Source of the DNA: Halorubrum salsamenti
GTDB taxonomy: Archaea > Halobacteriota > Halobacteria > Halobacteriales > Haloferacaceae
Length of the DNA: 64,000 nucleotides
Assembly (NCBI RefSeq): GCF_007671685.1
Contig: NZ_VCNL01000004.1
Span: forward strand, 334,456 to 398,455
Direction: 5' to 3'
The notes under the pieces are model-generated. The model had not been told where the DNA came from and did not search any database. It saw only the letters and a list, made by a program, of their open reading frames with translations. This document shows positions 55,131-64,000 of this stretch, piece by piece. Position numbers and translations under genes: made by a program. Numbering within the stretch: the first letter of the stretch is position 1; each line of letters starts with the position of its first letter.

Positions 55131-55673
55131 CTACTGCGGTGCGTTGAAGCTCACGTCGTCGTCGAGTTCGTTCGACATCCGCTCTAAGTACGAGTACACC
55201 GCGCCGTGGGGGGCCCCGTCCAACAGCATCCCGACCGCTCGGCGGACCACTTCCAGCTCCTCGGGCTGGCCGACGGCGCCCACGGTCGACCCGTAGACGA
55301 CGACGTTCGCGCCCGACAGCTCCTCCAACAGCTCCCGCGTCCGACCGTTCTCGCCGATGATCCGGCCCTTCTTGCGCTGGAGGTCGTTGTCGTTTCGGGT
55401 GTGCTCGGAGAGGTCGATCAGGTCGAGCGTCCGGAGGTCGTGGTCGAGGATCGACAGCGCGGTCTCCGGCTTGAACCCTCGCCCGATCGCTTTGATAATG
55501 TCCGGCGCCACCATCGCGGCGACCGGGTCGTCGCGCTCCTCGATGGCGACGCTGCCCGACTCCGAGTCGATGTCGAGCCGCACGTTCGCCCGCTCCTCGA
55601 TCTCCCGCATCGTCTCGCCGCCGGCGCCGATGACGACGCCGATCCGGTCCTGCGGAACCGTCACGTGTTGCAT
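55131..55673 (-). CDS. KH-domain protein, archaeal Pno1/Dim2-like
   Basis: A 180-residue protein with two KH domains: the first with GVVIGAGGETMR (GxxG at residues 15-18) and the second with GRIIGENGRTRELL. This matches archaeal homologues of Pno1 (Dim2), which assist maturation of the small ribosomal subunit RNA. Next on the same strand is the Rio1 kinase, another 40S/30S maturation factor, an association conserved in many archaea. The two are probably transcribed together. Confidence 0.9.
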   Translation of the reverse strand: MQHVTVPQDRIGVVIGAGGETMREIEERANVRLDIDSESGSVAIEERDDPVAAMVAPDIIKAIGRGFKPETALSILDHDLRTLDLIDLSEHTRNDNDLQRKKGRIIGENGRTRELLEELSGANVVVYGSTVGAVGQPEELEVVRRAVGMLLDGAPHGAVYSYLERMSNELDDDVSFNAPQ

Positions 55674-55776
55674 ACGACGAACTACCCGGCGGAGCCTTTT
55701 AAGCGTGTTCCGCCGCGAGCGGTATGTGGCAGCGTGACGGTAGTCTTCGGCCGCTTGAGGACGATATCACCGCGAT

Positions 55777-56775
55777 CTACTCGCTCGACTCGCCGCCCGA
55801 CTCCCCGTCCGATTCCGACTCCCCGTCCGATTCCGACTCCCCTCCCGATTCCGGCTCCCCGCTCGGCTCCGGTTCCGGCTCCGTCACGTACTCGTAGAGG
55901 TCGTCGGGGTCGACGTCGATCCCTTGCCGGGTGAAAAACGTCGCCACGTTCTCGCAGTCGCGGTCGAGGAACTCCCCGGCGTTCGGGTGGTGCACCGTCA
56001 CCGCCTGTCCCATGTCGATGATCACCAGCTCGCCCTCGTGGATGATCATGTTGTACTCCGAGAGGTCGCCGTGGATCAGCCCGGCGCGGTAGAGCCGGCG
56101 CATGTACTCGCGGACGACCTCGTAGGCGGTCTCGGGGTTCTCGACGTCGACCTCGTTCAGCCGCCGCGCCCGGTCCTCCGCGTGCCCGACCAGTTCCATC
56201 ACGAGGACGTTCCGCTGGACCGCGATGGGTTCGGGCACCCGCACGCCGGCCTTCCGAGCGCGTTCGAGGTTCGCGAACTCCTTGCGGGTCCACGCCAACA
56301 CGACCGCCTTCTTGTCGCTCGCGATCCCCTCGAACCGCGGGTCGCCCTCCAGGTACTCGCGCATGTGCCGGAAGTTCGAGGAGTTGATCCGGTACACCTT
56401 CACCGCGACCTCGCGCTCGGGCGTGACGCCCTCGGGTCCGCCGCCCGCCGCGGCCGATCCCGGTTCCGGCCGCTCGCCCGCCTGCCCGCCGAGCGCCTCG
56501 AAGACGCTCGCCTCCTTCCCGGTCGAGACCGGCCCGCCGAAGGCGTCGACGTAGCCGTCCTGCACGAGCTTGTAGATGGCCGCCAGCGTCGCGTCGTCGA
56601 ACACCGACTCCTGCAGTTTGAACTGCTCGGTGTCTTTGATCCGCTTGCGGAACTCGTCGAACTCCCGGTCCTGTCGGCGGGCGATCCGGTCCGCCTCCGT
56701 GTCGGAGACGTCCAGCTGTTCCCACTCGTCGCCGGGCTGATCTTCGGGTTCAAGCAGGACGAACTCCTCGCTCAT
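55777..56775 (-). CDS. Rio1-type serine/threonine protein kinase
   Basis: Atypical protein kinase involved in small-subunit maturation, 332 residues from ATG 56775. The P-loop is STGKEASVFEALGG, with VAVKVYRI for the Lys, the catalytic loop is LIHGDLSEYN, and metal-binding IDMGQAV follows. An acidic insertion with Gly/Ala/Pro (AGERPEPGSAAAGGGPEG) lies in the N-lobe, and the C-terminus is an acidic Ser/Glu/Gly repeat (ESESDGESESDG). It lies between hjc and the KH-domain gene on one strand. Confidence 0.93.
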   Translation of the reverse strand: MSEEFVLLEPEDQPGDEWEQLDVSDTEADRIARRQDREFDEFRKRIKDTEQFKLQESVFDDATLAAIYKLVQDGYVDAFGGPVSTGKEASVFEALGGQAGERPEPGSAAAGGGPEGVTPEREVAVKVYRINSSNFRHMREYLEGDPRFEGIASDKKAVVLAWTRKEFANLERARKAGVRVPEPIAVQRNVLVMELVGHAEDRARRLNEVDVENPETAYEVVREYMRRLYRAGLIHGDLSEYNMIIHEGELVIIDMGQAVTVHHPNAGEFLDRDCENVATFFTRQGIDVDPDDLYEYVTEPEPEPSGEPESGGESESDGESESDGESGGESSE

Positions 56776-56848
56776 TCGCCTCGACGTTCGAGGCCGCGAG
56801 GGATAAGCGAGGGGGTCCGGCGCCACGTCGGCTCCGCCTTCGAGACGG

Positions 56849-57403
56849 TCACAACACGTCGAGCGCGTCCTCGACCGGCATGTGGCCGTCCCGAACCACC
56901 TCCAGAATCTCCCGGCGCTCCTCCGTCTCGGGGTCGGTTTCGTCTCCGCCGTCTCCATCGCCGTCGGCGCCGAGCTCGCCGAGCGTCACCTTCTCGGTCT
57001 CGCCGACGAACTCCGGGAAGTCGGTCCCCTCCGCGAGCGCCGTCCCCTTCTTCACGCGATACGACCCGGCGTCGGTGGTGTAGAGGTCGCCGGGATGGAA
57101 GAAGTACCAGTCCTCGCGGTCGAACCGCACCGCGATCCGCGCCTTCGCGCCGAAGTTCCGCGCGAAGAACAGCAGCGCCTCCACCTCCTCGCCGGTGAGG
57201 TAGATCGGGTCGCCCGCGCTCGACTTCGCCTCGATCGCGTAGAACGTCTCTCCGTCGCCCGCGAGCACGTCGGGGAGCTCCCGCTCCGTCGCGGCGCCGC
57301 TGGCCGGGGCGCGCATCACGGCGAACCCCGCCTCGTCGAGGGCGTTCACCAGCTCCCGCTCGCGGCGGTCGCCCTTCCGGTTAGCGGACACGGTCGTCGT
57401 CAC
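56849..57403 (-). CDS. hjc: Holliday junction resolvase Hjc
   Basis: Archaeal resolvase cutting four-way junctions in recombination, a PD-(D/E)xK nuclease. [26 protein letters not shown] carries the first Glu; the catalytic part continues [12 protein letters not shown] and AIEAKSS (Asp, then Glu-x-Lys). The 184-residue frame starts at GTG 57403; GTG 57391 would give [13 protein letters not shown], closer to homologous starts, so the true start is probably there. The acidic C-terminal tail ([20 protein letters not shown]) is haloarchaeal. It is the first gene of a unit with rio1 and the KH-domain gene. Confidence 0.92.
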   Translation of the reverse strand: MTTTVSANRKGDRRERELVNALDEAGFAVMRAPASGAATERELPDVLAGDGETFYAIEAKSSAGDPIYLTGEEVEALLFFARNFGAKARIAVRFDREDWYFFHPGDLYTTDAGSYRVKKGTALAEGTDFPEFVGETEKVTLGELGADGDGDGGDETDPETEERREILEVVRDGHMPVEDALDVL

Positions 57404-57470
57404 CCGGTTCGGTCATGAGCGTCGTAGACGCGAGCCGGTCAAAAGCCCGGCGGGTCGCGGGCCGACTCCG

Positions 57471-57842
57471 TCACCCGCGAAGCCGCCACCACACCGACCG
57501 GATCTTGTACCCGAGCGATCCCCGCTCGTACCCGTTCCACCCGCTCATACCACCCGCAAGCGTCGACGCCTCGTATCCCGCGTCGTCGAGCACCCGAGTC
57601 GCGCGCTTGGCGACGAGTCCCATCTTACAGACGGTGACGACCTCCCTGTCGTCGGGGATCTCGTCGATCCGACGCCGGAGGCTCGCCTCGTCACCGGCGC
57701 GGAGGTCGTCGTATACGGGGACGTTTCGGCTCGCGTCGATCGCGCCGCGCTCGTACTCCGATGCGGGCCGGATGTCCAGCAGGAAGGGCTCGTCGTCGGT
57801 CCCGAGGCGGTCGGCCAGTTCGTCGGGGAGGATGCGGCTCAT
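57471..57842 (-). CDS. Rhodanese-like domain protein
   Basis: A single rhodanese domain of 123 residues from ATG 57842 (MSRILPDELADRLG). FLLDIRPASEYERGAI is the domain start, and the catalytic Cys is in VVTVCKMGLVAKRA, where the loop differs from the standard C-x5-R. Such proteins carry sulfur or act as sulfurtransferases; with no partner gene beside it the role is open. The GSLGYKIRSVWWRLRG end could attach to the membrane. Confidence 0.88.
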   Translation of the reverse strand: MSRILPDELADRLGTDDEPFLLDIRPASEYERGAIDASRNVPVYDDLRAGDEASLRRRIDEIPDDREVVTVCKMGLVAKRATRVLDDAGYEASTLAGGMSGWNGYERGSLGYKIRSVWWRLRG

Positions 57843-57920
57843 CACCGGGAGATCGGTCTCGCGGCGGAAACCCTTGCCGACCGCGGGTGCGGTCGGTGGC
57901 CGACGGTCACTCGTCCGCCT

Positions 57921-58460
57921 TCACTCCCGCAGCCGCTCCGCGTGCTCGACGACGACGCGCCCCAGCGTCTCCGTGCGCCGCCGGACGTCGTCGTCGACGA
58001 TCCGCGGGCTCTCGCCGGTCTCGACGACCCGCGACGCCCCCTCGATCCCGACCTCGTGGGGGACCGTCCACGCGTGGACGTTCCGGAACGTCGACCGGAG
58101 GTGTTCGAGCGTCCCGCCGTACGACCCCCCGCCGGCGGTCGCGAGCAGCCCCACGGCGGTGTCCGCGTACTCGTCGGAGCCGCAGAAGTCGTGGAAGTTC
58201 TTGAACGTCGAGGAGTAGGAGCCGCGGTAGACGGGGGTGCCGGCGAGGACGCCGTCGGCCTCGCGGACGCGCCGTTTCAGCGCCTCGCTGTCGCCCTGTA
58301 CGTCCTCGTCCGGATGATACAGCGGGAGGTCGACCGCTCCCAGATCGATCAGGTCGATCTCGGCGCCGGCGTCTCCCGCGGCGGCGAGGGCGACGCGGAG
58401 CGCGGCCCGCGTGGTACTCGCCTCCCGACGGCTGGCGGACACAGCGGCGATTCGGGTCAT
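57921..58460 (-). CDS. NADPH-dependent FMN reductase-family flavoprotein
   Basis: A 179-residue flavodoxin-like enzyme. The FMN-binding start MTRIAAVSASRREASTTRAAL, GTPVYRGSYSSTFKNFHDF for the isoalloxazine region, and LLATAGGGSYGGTLEHLR for the flavin ring are all as in the NADPH-dependent FMN reductase family (Pfam FMN_red). Likely reduces FMN, quinone or azo substrates. A single-gene unit upstream of the thermosome region, on the opposite strand. Confidence 0.88.
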   Translation of the reverse strand: MTRIAAVSASRREASTTRAALRVALAAAGDAGAEIDLIDLGAVDLPLYHPDEDVQGDSEALKRRVREADGVLAGTPVYRGSYSSTFKNFHDFCGSDEYADTAVGLLATAGGGSYGGTLEHLRSTFRNVHAWTVPHEVGIEGASRVVETGESPRIVDDDVRRRTETLGRVVVEHAERLRE

Positions 58461-58700
58461 ACGTCGCGTTCGGGGTCGGAGGACAAAAACGCGGGCGGTC
58501 GAGGGTGTCCGATCGACCGCCCGTACCGATCGGGTGCGGAAAGTGCGAGGCGAACACCACGGCTGGAGCCGTGAGAGGGGATCAGAAGCGATCCACGCCT
58601 TGACGCTCGGTCCGTGGTTCTATATAAAGGCCCATGTGAACGTGCCTCATACCGCGCGGTACTCCCCTACCGTGTTGCGTTTTCGCACGACCCGAGCAAA

Positions 58701-58711
58701 AGGTTTATATA
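58701..58711 (+). promoter_or_regulatory. TATA box and BRE of the thermosome gene
   Basis: GCAAAAGG (58696-58703) followed by TTTATATA (58704-58711), a strong BRE/TATA pair. The predicted transcript start about 26 nt downstream falls near 58733, so ATG 58737 would be almost leaderless and ATG 58728 would lie upstream of the start. A second TATA-like sequence, CTATATAAAG at 58619-58628, may be an alternative promoter or end of a dispersed repeat. Confidence 0.65.
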
Positions 58712-58736
58712 GAATCACAATCAATCAATGGCTGTA

Positions 58737-60422
<1,686 letters not shown>

Positions 60423-60742
60423 AGTTCGGTTAACGCCTTCACACCCCCACGCCGACCGCAGCCGTTCCGCTGGACCGACCCGCCGACCGACCGTCGCGCG
60501 CCCCTTCGGGCCTCGACGACACGCGATTTTTATCGACGACTGACGCGACGCCACTCGCTTAGCCGCCGGCTCGTTACTCGAACAGTGAGCAGTCGCTCCG
60601 TCGACACGACGATAACACCGATGTCACCCCCCGACACGGGTGTTCGCGAGCCGTTAAGTGTCGTCCGCGCCTCCGATCGATCACGAGACGGGTCCGCCGC
60701 GAGCGCGCGTGACGCGGCGCGGTCCGTTCGATTTACCACACA
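60423..60742. other. 320-bp gene-free gap downstream of the thermosome
   Basis: No acceptable coding frame. The sequence is GC-rich with a T5 run at about 60528-60533 (GATTTTTATCG) which could terminate the thermosome transcript or, in part, serve as a TATA-like box, and CACCGATG-like short sequences without following frames. The promoter of the LUD gene should lie near its right end. Confidence 0.35.
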
Positions 60743-61399
60743 ATGCCACAGCAGAAAGCGGACTACGCAGACGACACCGAGATCGACGAGACGCTGGACC
60801 AGCCCGCCGACGACGCGACCGTCGAGGAGACGGTCGCGAACCTCGAGGAGCGCGGCTTCGACGTGATCGTCGTCGACGACGCCGACGAGGCGCTCGACGC
60901 GGTACGGTCGCAGATCCCCGCGGGCGCGTCCGTGATGAACGGCCACTCGACGACCCTCGAAGAGATCGGCTTCGACGACCTCCTCAGCGAGGGCGACCAC
61001 GAGTGGGAGAGCCTCCCCGACCAGATCTGGAGCATCGACGACGACGCCGAGCGACAGACCGCGCGCCGCGAGTCGCAGACGGCCGACTACTTCCTCGGCG
61101 GCATCAACGCGATCGCGCAGACGGGCGAGCTCGTCGCCGCCGACCTCTCCGGCAGCCGCGTCGGGGCCTACCCGTTCGCCGCCGGCAACGTGGCCATCGT
61201 CACGGGCACGAACAAGATCGTCCCGACGCTCGACGACGCGCTCGACCGGCTGGAGTCGGTCGCGTACCCGCTGGAGAACGAGCGCGCACAGGAGGCGTAC
61301 GGCGTCGAGTCGGCGGTCGCCAAGCAGCTCATCTACCGCCGCGAGACAGAGGAGGGCCGGACGACGGTCGTCCTCGTGCGCGAGCAGCTCGGGTACTGA
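60743..61399 (+). CDS. LUD-domain protein (lactate utilisation protein C-like)
   Basis: A 218-residue protein with the LUD domain: an N-terminal acidic lead, ANLEERGFDVIVVDDADEAL, the PAGASVMNGHSTTLEEIGFDD substrate-side segment, and the YPFAAGNVAIVTGTNKIVPT region. LUD proteins act in lactate oxidation or quorum-like stress functions; stand-alone members in archaea are of unknown role. No lutA/lutB-like genes are near it. The last part of the core block before the right accessory region. Confidence 0.85.
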   Translation: MPQQKADYADDTEIDETLDQPADDATVEETVANLEERGFDVIVVDDADEALDAVRSQIPAGASVMNGHSTTLEEIGFDDLLSEGDHEWESLPDQIWSIDDDAERQTARRESQTADYFLGGINAIAQTGELVAADLSGSRVGAYPFAAGNVAIVTGTNKIVPTLDDALDRLESVAYPLENERAQEAYGVESAVAKQLIYRRETEEGRTTVVLVREQLGY

Positions 61400-61990
61400 G
61401 CCCGGAACACGCTCCGCCGTTTCGACGGCGACGCGTCACGCGTTCTCTCCCCCGGTTTTCGCGTCCGTGAGCGGCGGCGCTGGTCGCGGCGGTACAGCGG
61501 GCCGGGATGCGAACCGCGGTCGAGATCCCCTCGTCGGGCGCGGTCGAAACCGCGTCCGAGTGGTAAGAGACGGGACCGGACGGCATAGTCGGACATCGGT
61601 AAGGCGGATGAGCACGCGCAGTGACCGATCCGTCGGGCGACGGACCCTAAAAGAGGACAGTCGCGACGATGGCCGTGTTGATGACGATCAGTGCCGTGAG
61701 GAGGATGAGTCGGATGTGTCGATGGACACCGGCCCTGTCCTCCGGGAAAAGCGCACTAGCCATTGTCGCGGGGGAGCACAACTGTTCTCGTCTCGGTGCC
61801 CGGGGTCGGGAAGCGTGTTCGGATCAGCCGGTTGATGTACGTGCTCATTACCCACATGATTGTAATTTAAACTACTAGTAGTTTTCTTTAGTATACACTA
61901 CCAGTAGCTACTAATAATACAGAGATGTGGTTGTAGAGAATTCACCAGCATAACCGGCACAAAAATGTTGTTAGGACAAGGTTAATGTGT
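61400..61990. other. AT-rich junction region with palindromes
   Basis: Besides the small 38-aa gene, this 590-bp stretch has no gene. Composition becomes AT-rich from about 61860. There are perfect palindromes ACTACTAGTAGT (61871-61882) and AGTAGCTACT (61903-61912) in the first 60 bp of the AT-rich part. It looks like the border between core and accessory DNA. Confidence 0.45.
61647..61763 (-). CDS. Very small single-TM membrane protein (38 aa)
   Basis: ATG 61763 to TAG 61647 gives MASALFPEDRAGVHRHIRLI and then a hydrophobic helix (LILLTALIVINTAIVATVLF), which is a textbook single-span membrane peptide with basic residues just before the helix. Small size limits certainty, but a chance frame with a precise helix and a clean start is unlikely. 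It is antisense to the downstream end of the LUD gene region; function unknown. Confidence 0.5.
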   Translation of the reverse strand: MASALFPEDRAGVHRHIRLILLTALIVINTAIVATVLF

Positions 61991-62192
61991 GAGTAAATAC
62001 CACCAGTATACAGAGAACGCGGACGGGGACGTAGTCGATCAGAGAGCTGATGTCACGGAAACATACGATCGACGGATCGCTCGAGCGAAACGTCATGACG
62101 GTAGTTCGTTCCCGTACCCCTCGATCAGACCTGGCTTTGTGAGCAATAATACTTCCAGAACGAGAAAGCAATTTGCATTAGATATAGTATAA
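61989..62192 (+). CDS. Small hypothetical protein (67 aa)
   Basis: GTG 61989 starts MSKYHQYTENADGDVVDQRA. The product is polar with a basic end (RTRKQFALD) and no motif. A TACCACCAGTATA motif (61998-62010) that recurs elsewhere in this region lies within its first codons, which would place an operator inside the frame, so either the gene starts later or the motif coincidence is accidental. Low confidence. Confidence 0.3.
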   Translation: MSKYHQYTENADGDVVDQRADVTETYDRRIARAKRHDGSSFPYPSIRPGFVSNNTSRTRKQFALDIV

Positions 62193-62239
62193 CAAACTAG
62201 TTTTCAAAAATTATTTATGTTATTGATATATAATCCAAC

Positions 62240-62518
62240 ATGATGGATGAACCGATTCGGCAGAGTGGTGATCTGGGGATGAAGATCGACGACGATGAGG
62301 GTCCGAAGCTGGATTGGGCCGTGATCAAGTCCCTGATGAGTGCTCAGGCGAACACGAGTACGTCTCTCGAACGATACCTCCTGTACGTGACTCACGACGA
62401 CTTCGATCTCGACAGGCAGAACGTGGAGCGGTGCATCTCACAGGCGATTGATCACCACGAGCGCGCGCTCGAGGATCTGAAAGTCGCACGCGAACTCGTT
62501 TCAGACAAAAACAATTAA
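62240..62518 (+). CDS. Haloarchaeal hypothetical protein of accessory regions (92 aa)
   Basis: Starts MMDEPIRQSGDLGMKIDDDE (ATG 62240 and 62243 are adjacent alternatives). Acidic, helical protein with a central VIKSLMSAQANTSTSLERY segment and a C-terminal helix (IDHHERALEDLKVARELVSD). TTATTTATGTTA at about 62210-62221 is the likely TATA element, giving a leaderless transcript. Similar small proteins occur in haloarchaeal accessory regions; no function known. It precedes a winged-helix gene. Confidence 0.65.
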   Translation: MMDEPIRQSGDLGMKIDDDEGPKLDWAVIKSLMSAQANTSTSLERYLLYVTHDDFDLDRQNVERCISQAIDHHERALEDLKVARELVSDKNN

Positions 62519-62562
62519 TAAATACAGATTTTATTTAGAGTTTAATGCTTCGAATCTAGAAG

Positions 62563-62594
62563 GATATATGTACATCGGGGGAGTGGTCCCCGAT
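62563..62594 (+). promoter_or_regulatory. TATA box and operator-like inverted repeat of the first winged-helix gene
   Basis: GATATATG at 62563-62570 is about 28 nt before ATG 62596, so the transcript is leaderless. Immediately downstream, ATCGGGG (62574-62580) and CCCCGAT (62588-62594) form a perfect 7-bp inverted repeat around a 7-bp centre. A protein bound there would block transcription start, which fits autoregulation by the winged-helix product. Confidence 0.6.
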
Positions 62595-62595
62595 A

Positions 62596-62889
62596 ATGCG
62601 GCTGACAGTCCCGACGGATTTCGAAATCCTGCAGATTCTTTCTAACGGCAGACGTAATAACGCGATCAACATCGCGGCGCATCTCGACAAGAACCGGTCG
62701 TACGTCAACACGCGGTTGCCGGTGCTAGCCGATTACGGGCTGCTCGACCGCGTCGGACCCGCACCGAACAGCGGACTCTACGAGATCACCGAACGGGGAC
62801 GGGTCGCGGCGAGCCACCGGGAGGAGTACGAGGACGACGACGTCGACTTCGAGGCGCTGATCGATCGGAAGCTGGCGGAGCAGGAGTAG
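62596..62889 (+). CDS. Winged-helix DNA-binding protein, PhiH1-repressor-like (97 aa)
   Basis: A 97-residue winged helix: ILQILSNGRRNNAINIAAHL (helices 1-2), NRSYVNTRLPVLADYGLLD (recognition helix 3), and GLYEITERGRVAA (the wing). The acidic tail (EEYEDDDVDFEALIDRKLAE) is haloarchaeal. It resembles PhiH1-type repressors of haloviruses and proviruses. The inverted repeat on its own promoter suggests autorepression. It lies with two other small regulator genes near the right edge, in accessory DNA. Confidence 0.85.
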   Translation: MRLTVPTDFEILQILSNGRRNNAINIAAHLDKNRSYVNTRLPVLADYGLLDRVGPAPNSGLYEITERGRVAASHREEYEDDDVDFEALIDRKLAEQE

Positions 62890-63064
62890 CTCGGCACTGA
62901 CAGAGCGACCGAGCGCGGGAGAGAGAACACGTCGACACCGGGGGTTCTGCGGCCAGGAGTTAACCGACGAGAGAGCGGCGTCCGTGTCCGACGTCGATCC
63001 GAGCAGAGCCGCGGCTGCGTGTCGAGGGCGCGTCAGCGGCCGGCGCTCGATGACGGCGAAACCG

Positions 63065-63088
63065 CATATAGTATATACCATCAGTATC
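63065..63088 (+). promoter_or_regulatory. Promoter with TACCATCAGTATC motif
   Basis: The AT-rich box CATATAGTATATA (63065-63077) lies about 28 nt before ATG 63100 (leaderless). TACCATCAGTATC (63076-63088) partly overlaps it and reaches towards the start. The motif recurs as TACCACCAGTATA (61998-62010) and, on the minus strand, TACCGTCAGTATA (63482-63494). Its place on the promoter suggests a repressor operator. Confidence 0.6.
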
Positions 63089-63099
63089 CACTAGCGCGT

Positions 63100-63348
63100 A
63101 TGATACCCATCGCGAACGCGTTCGATCTGATCGTGTTGCGGTGTCTCTCGGAACGCGGCGGCGGCAGCGCGTCGGAGATCGCGGGGCGGCTCGATCGATC
63201 GCGGCCGTACGTGCGCACGCGACTGATCACGCTCGCGGAGACCGGCTACGTGCGGACGGACGGCACCGAGCCGCGCTTTCAGACGTACGAGCTCACGTCG
63301 ACGGGCGCGGCCGTGGCTCGGCGCGTGGGTTCGACGGCGGACGTGTAG
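63100..63348 (+). CDS. Winged-helix DNA-binding protein (82 aa)
   Basis: ATG 63100 gives MIPIANAFDLIVLRCLSERG; the frame open upstream to 63019 is not protein-like. Helices ASEIAGRLDRSRPYVRTRL and a wing (TEPRFQTYELTSTGAAV) form a winged helix similar in layout to the gene at 62596. The TATA box and the overlapping motif lie directly upstream, so leaderless and probably repressed. Likely a repressor of accessory genes; target unknown. Confidence 0.82.
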   Translation: MIPIANAFDLIVLRCLSERGGGSASEIAGRLDRSRPYVRTRLITLAETGYVRTDGTEPRFQTYELTSTGAAVARRVGSTADV

Positions 63349-63481
63349 CAGCACGGGACGAGCGAGCCGATCGGGACGGCGACCGCGGGGCGTCGCCCGC
63401 GAGACGTCGATCACGGATCGAGGGTCGAGACCGACGTTTTCGGGGAGTAATCGGGCCTTAACGTAGTTTATGCTACTCCTA

Positions 63482-63494
63482 TATACTGACGGTA
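63482..63494 (-). promoter_or_regulatory. Third copy of the TACC-n2-CAGTAT motif
   Basis: On the minus strand TACCGTCAGTATA (63482-63494), matching the copies at 61998-62010 and 63076-63088 at 11 of 13 positions. It lies in the AT-rich spacer before the ribbon-helix-helix gene. GATATAAG at about 63495-63502 could be the TATA box of that gene, putting the motif just upstream of it. Confidence 0.5.
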
Positions 63495-63594
63495 GATATA
63501 AGTGGTTAGATTAGATAACTGATAACTGCAACGTGAAGTGGCTACTAGAACGGTCAATCGGCGTACAGAGCGAGGTGATTGCAGATCAGTGGCG

Positions 63595-63759
63595 ATGACA
63601 GACGATACCAACGGCGACGACACCGCGGACCTGACGCGGACGACGATCGAGTTGGACCGAGAGGTCTGGCGGGAGGTTCGCTCCGACGCGGTCGCGGACG
63701 GGGCGAACGTCTCCGAGAAGCTCGAGGAAGTCCTCGTGGACTACTACAACTTAGAGTAA
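63595..63759 (+). CDS. Ribbon-helix-helix (CopG-like) protein (54 aa)
   Basis: ATG 63595 gives MTDDTNGDDTADLTRTTIEL; GTG 63538 would add 19 Arg/Thr-rich residues and cannot be excluded because the likely TATA box lies near 63498. RTTIELDREVWREVRSDAVA is the RHH beta-strand and first helix, and VSEKLEEVLVDYYNLE the second helix. It is a small DNA-binding regulator or antitoxin-like protein; no toxin gene adjoins it. It is the third small DNA-binding gene within about 1.2 kb. Confidence 0.75.
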   Translation: MTDDTNGDDTADLTRTTIELDREVWREVRSDAVADGANVSEKLEEVLVDYYNLE

Positions 63760-63869
63760 TGACACGAGGGATCGACGGCCGCGACGTATCAGTCGTGACC
63801 CGAACGACCGGAGCGTATCGTGCGACGACCGACCAGCAGTCGACAGCAGCTACACACAATCACACTACA

Positions 63870-64000
63870 TGACAGACGACAATAGCCGGAAGAAGGCACA
63901 AGCGGTCTTCTTCTCGATCGTGAGAGCGTGTCATAGAAAGCGTCACGTACGAAGCAGCAGGGTGCGAAAAGTGTGTCCAACACCAGCGCAACCCTGCAAG
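63870..64000 (+). pseudogene. Start of a surface-glycoprotein-like gene, interrupted and open at right edge
   Basis: ATG 63870 gives MTDDNSRKKAQAVFFSIV, closely like the N-terminus of the haloarchaeal S-layer/surface-glycoprotein signal peptide (TIGR04207-type: MTD-N-RKKARAVFFSALMV). A hydrophobic core should follow, but after codon 18 the frame becomes basic and Cys-rich (RACHRKRHVRSSRVRKVC), so the signal is broken near 63924. The following DNA (AGAGCGTGTCATAGAAAGCG, 63926-63945) may be the end of an insertion sequence. The frame is open to the last base, so the gene is partial in either case. Confidence 0.4.

Overview
The window comes from a haloarchaeon, most likely Halorubrum or a close relative (genus is inference). 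The core is very GC-rich and its proteins are strongly acidic. It encodes archaeal replication, transcription and RNA-processing genes (PCNA, RadA, Orc1/Cdc6, Hjc, TBP, Rio1, a KH-domain Pno1/Dim2-like protein, thermosome) together with bacterial-type genes that haloarchaea are known to carry (UvrB, NAD-dependent DNA ligase). Promoters are TATA-based, with several leaderless or nearly leaderless starts. No tRNA, 16S/23S/5S rRNA or CRISPR array was seen.

Layout. Positions 1-5723 form an AT-richer accessory block of hypothetical genes ending in a tyrosine integrase whose start codon lies at the 5' end of dinB; this looks like the right edge of an integrated element whose left edge is outside the window. 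Positions 5743-22600 are core: Y-family polymerase, NUDIX hydrolase, CPBP protease, RNase P RNA (minus strand, 9050-9366), an AMMECR1 protein, NAD salvage (nicotinamidase and nicotinate phosphoribosyltransferase flanking a secreted metalloprotease-like protein), phytoene synthase with small neighbours, hemL, an Amt-PII fusion, radA and an ACT-domain regulator. Positions 22763-44466 carry an XPD-like helicase, tbp, a tRNA G10 methyltransferase, an Orc1/Cdc6 paralogue, rpiA, a 55-residue histone-fold protein, larB, hisG, uvrB, an SPFH protein, metY, an ABC-2 exporter, a GntP permease and ligA. Positions 44755-61399 carry an amidohydrolase, a membrane protein with five YegP-like repeats, mdh, a 7TM histidine kinase, pcn, a phosphohexomutase, a KH/rio1/hjc cluster, a thermosome subunit and a LUD protein. 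From about 61400 composition becomes AT-richer again, with small winged-helix and ribbon-helix-helix regulators, operator-like repeats, and, at the right edge, a gene start that looks like a haloarchaeal surface-glycoprotein signal peptide which loses its hydrophobic core abruptly.

Two features stand out. First, a family of non-coding repeats bounded by TTATAAA ends occurs at about 8.9, 14.0, 31.8, 44.6, 48.2 and 55.0 kb; the 48.2-kb copy has perfect 13-bp terminal inverted repeats. Second, a 13-bp motif (TACC-RY-CAGTAT-M) occurs three times in the last 2 kb, one copy directly on the promoter of a winged-helix gene. Repair and replication genes are dense here (dinB, radA, XPD-like helicase, orc, uvrB, ligA, pcn, hjc), but they are separate transcription units rather than one operon.
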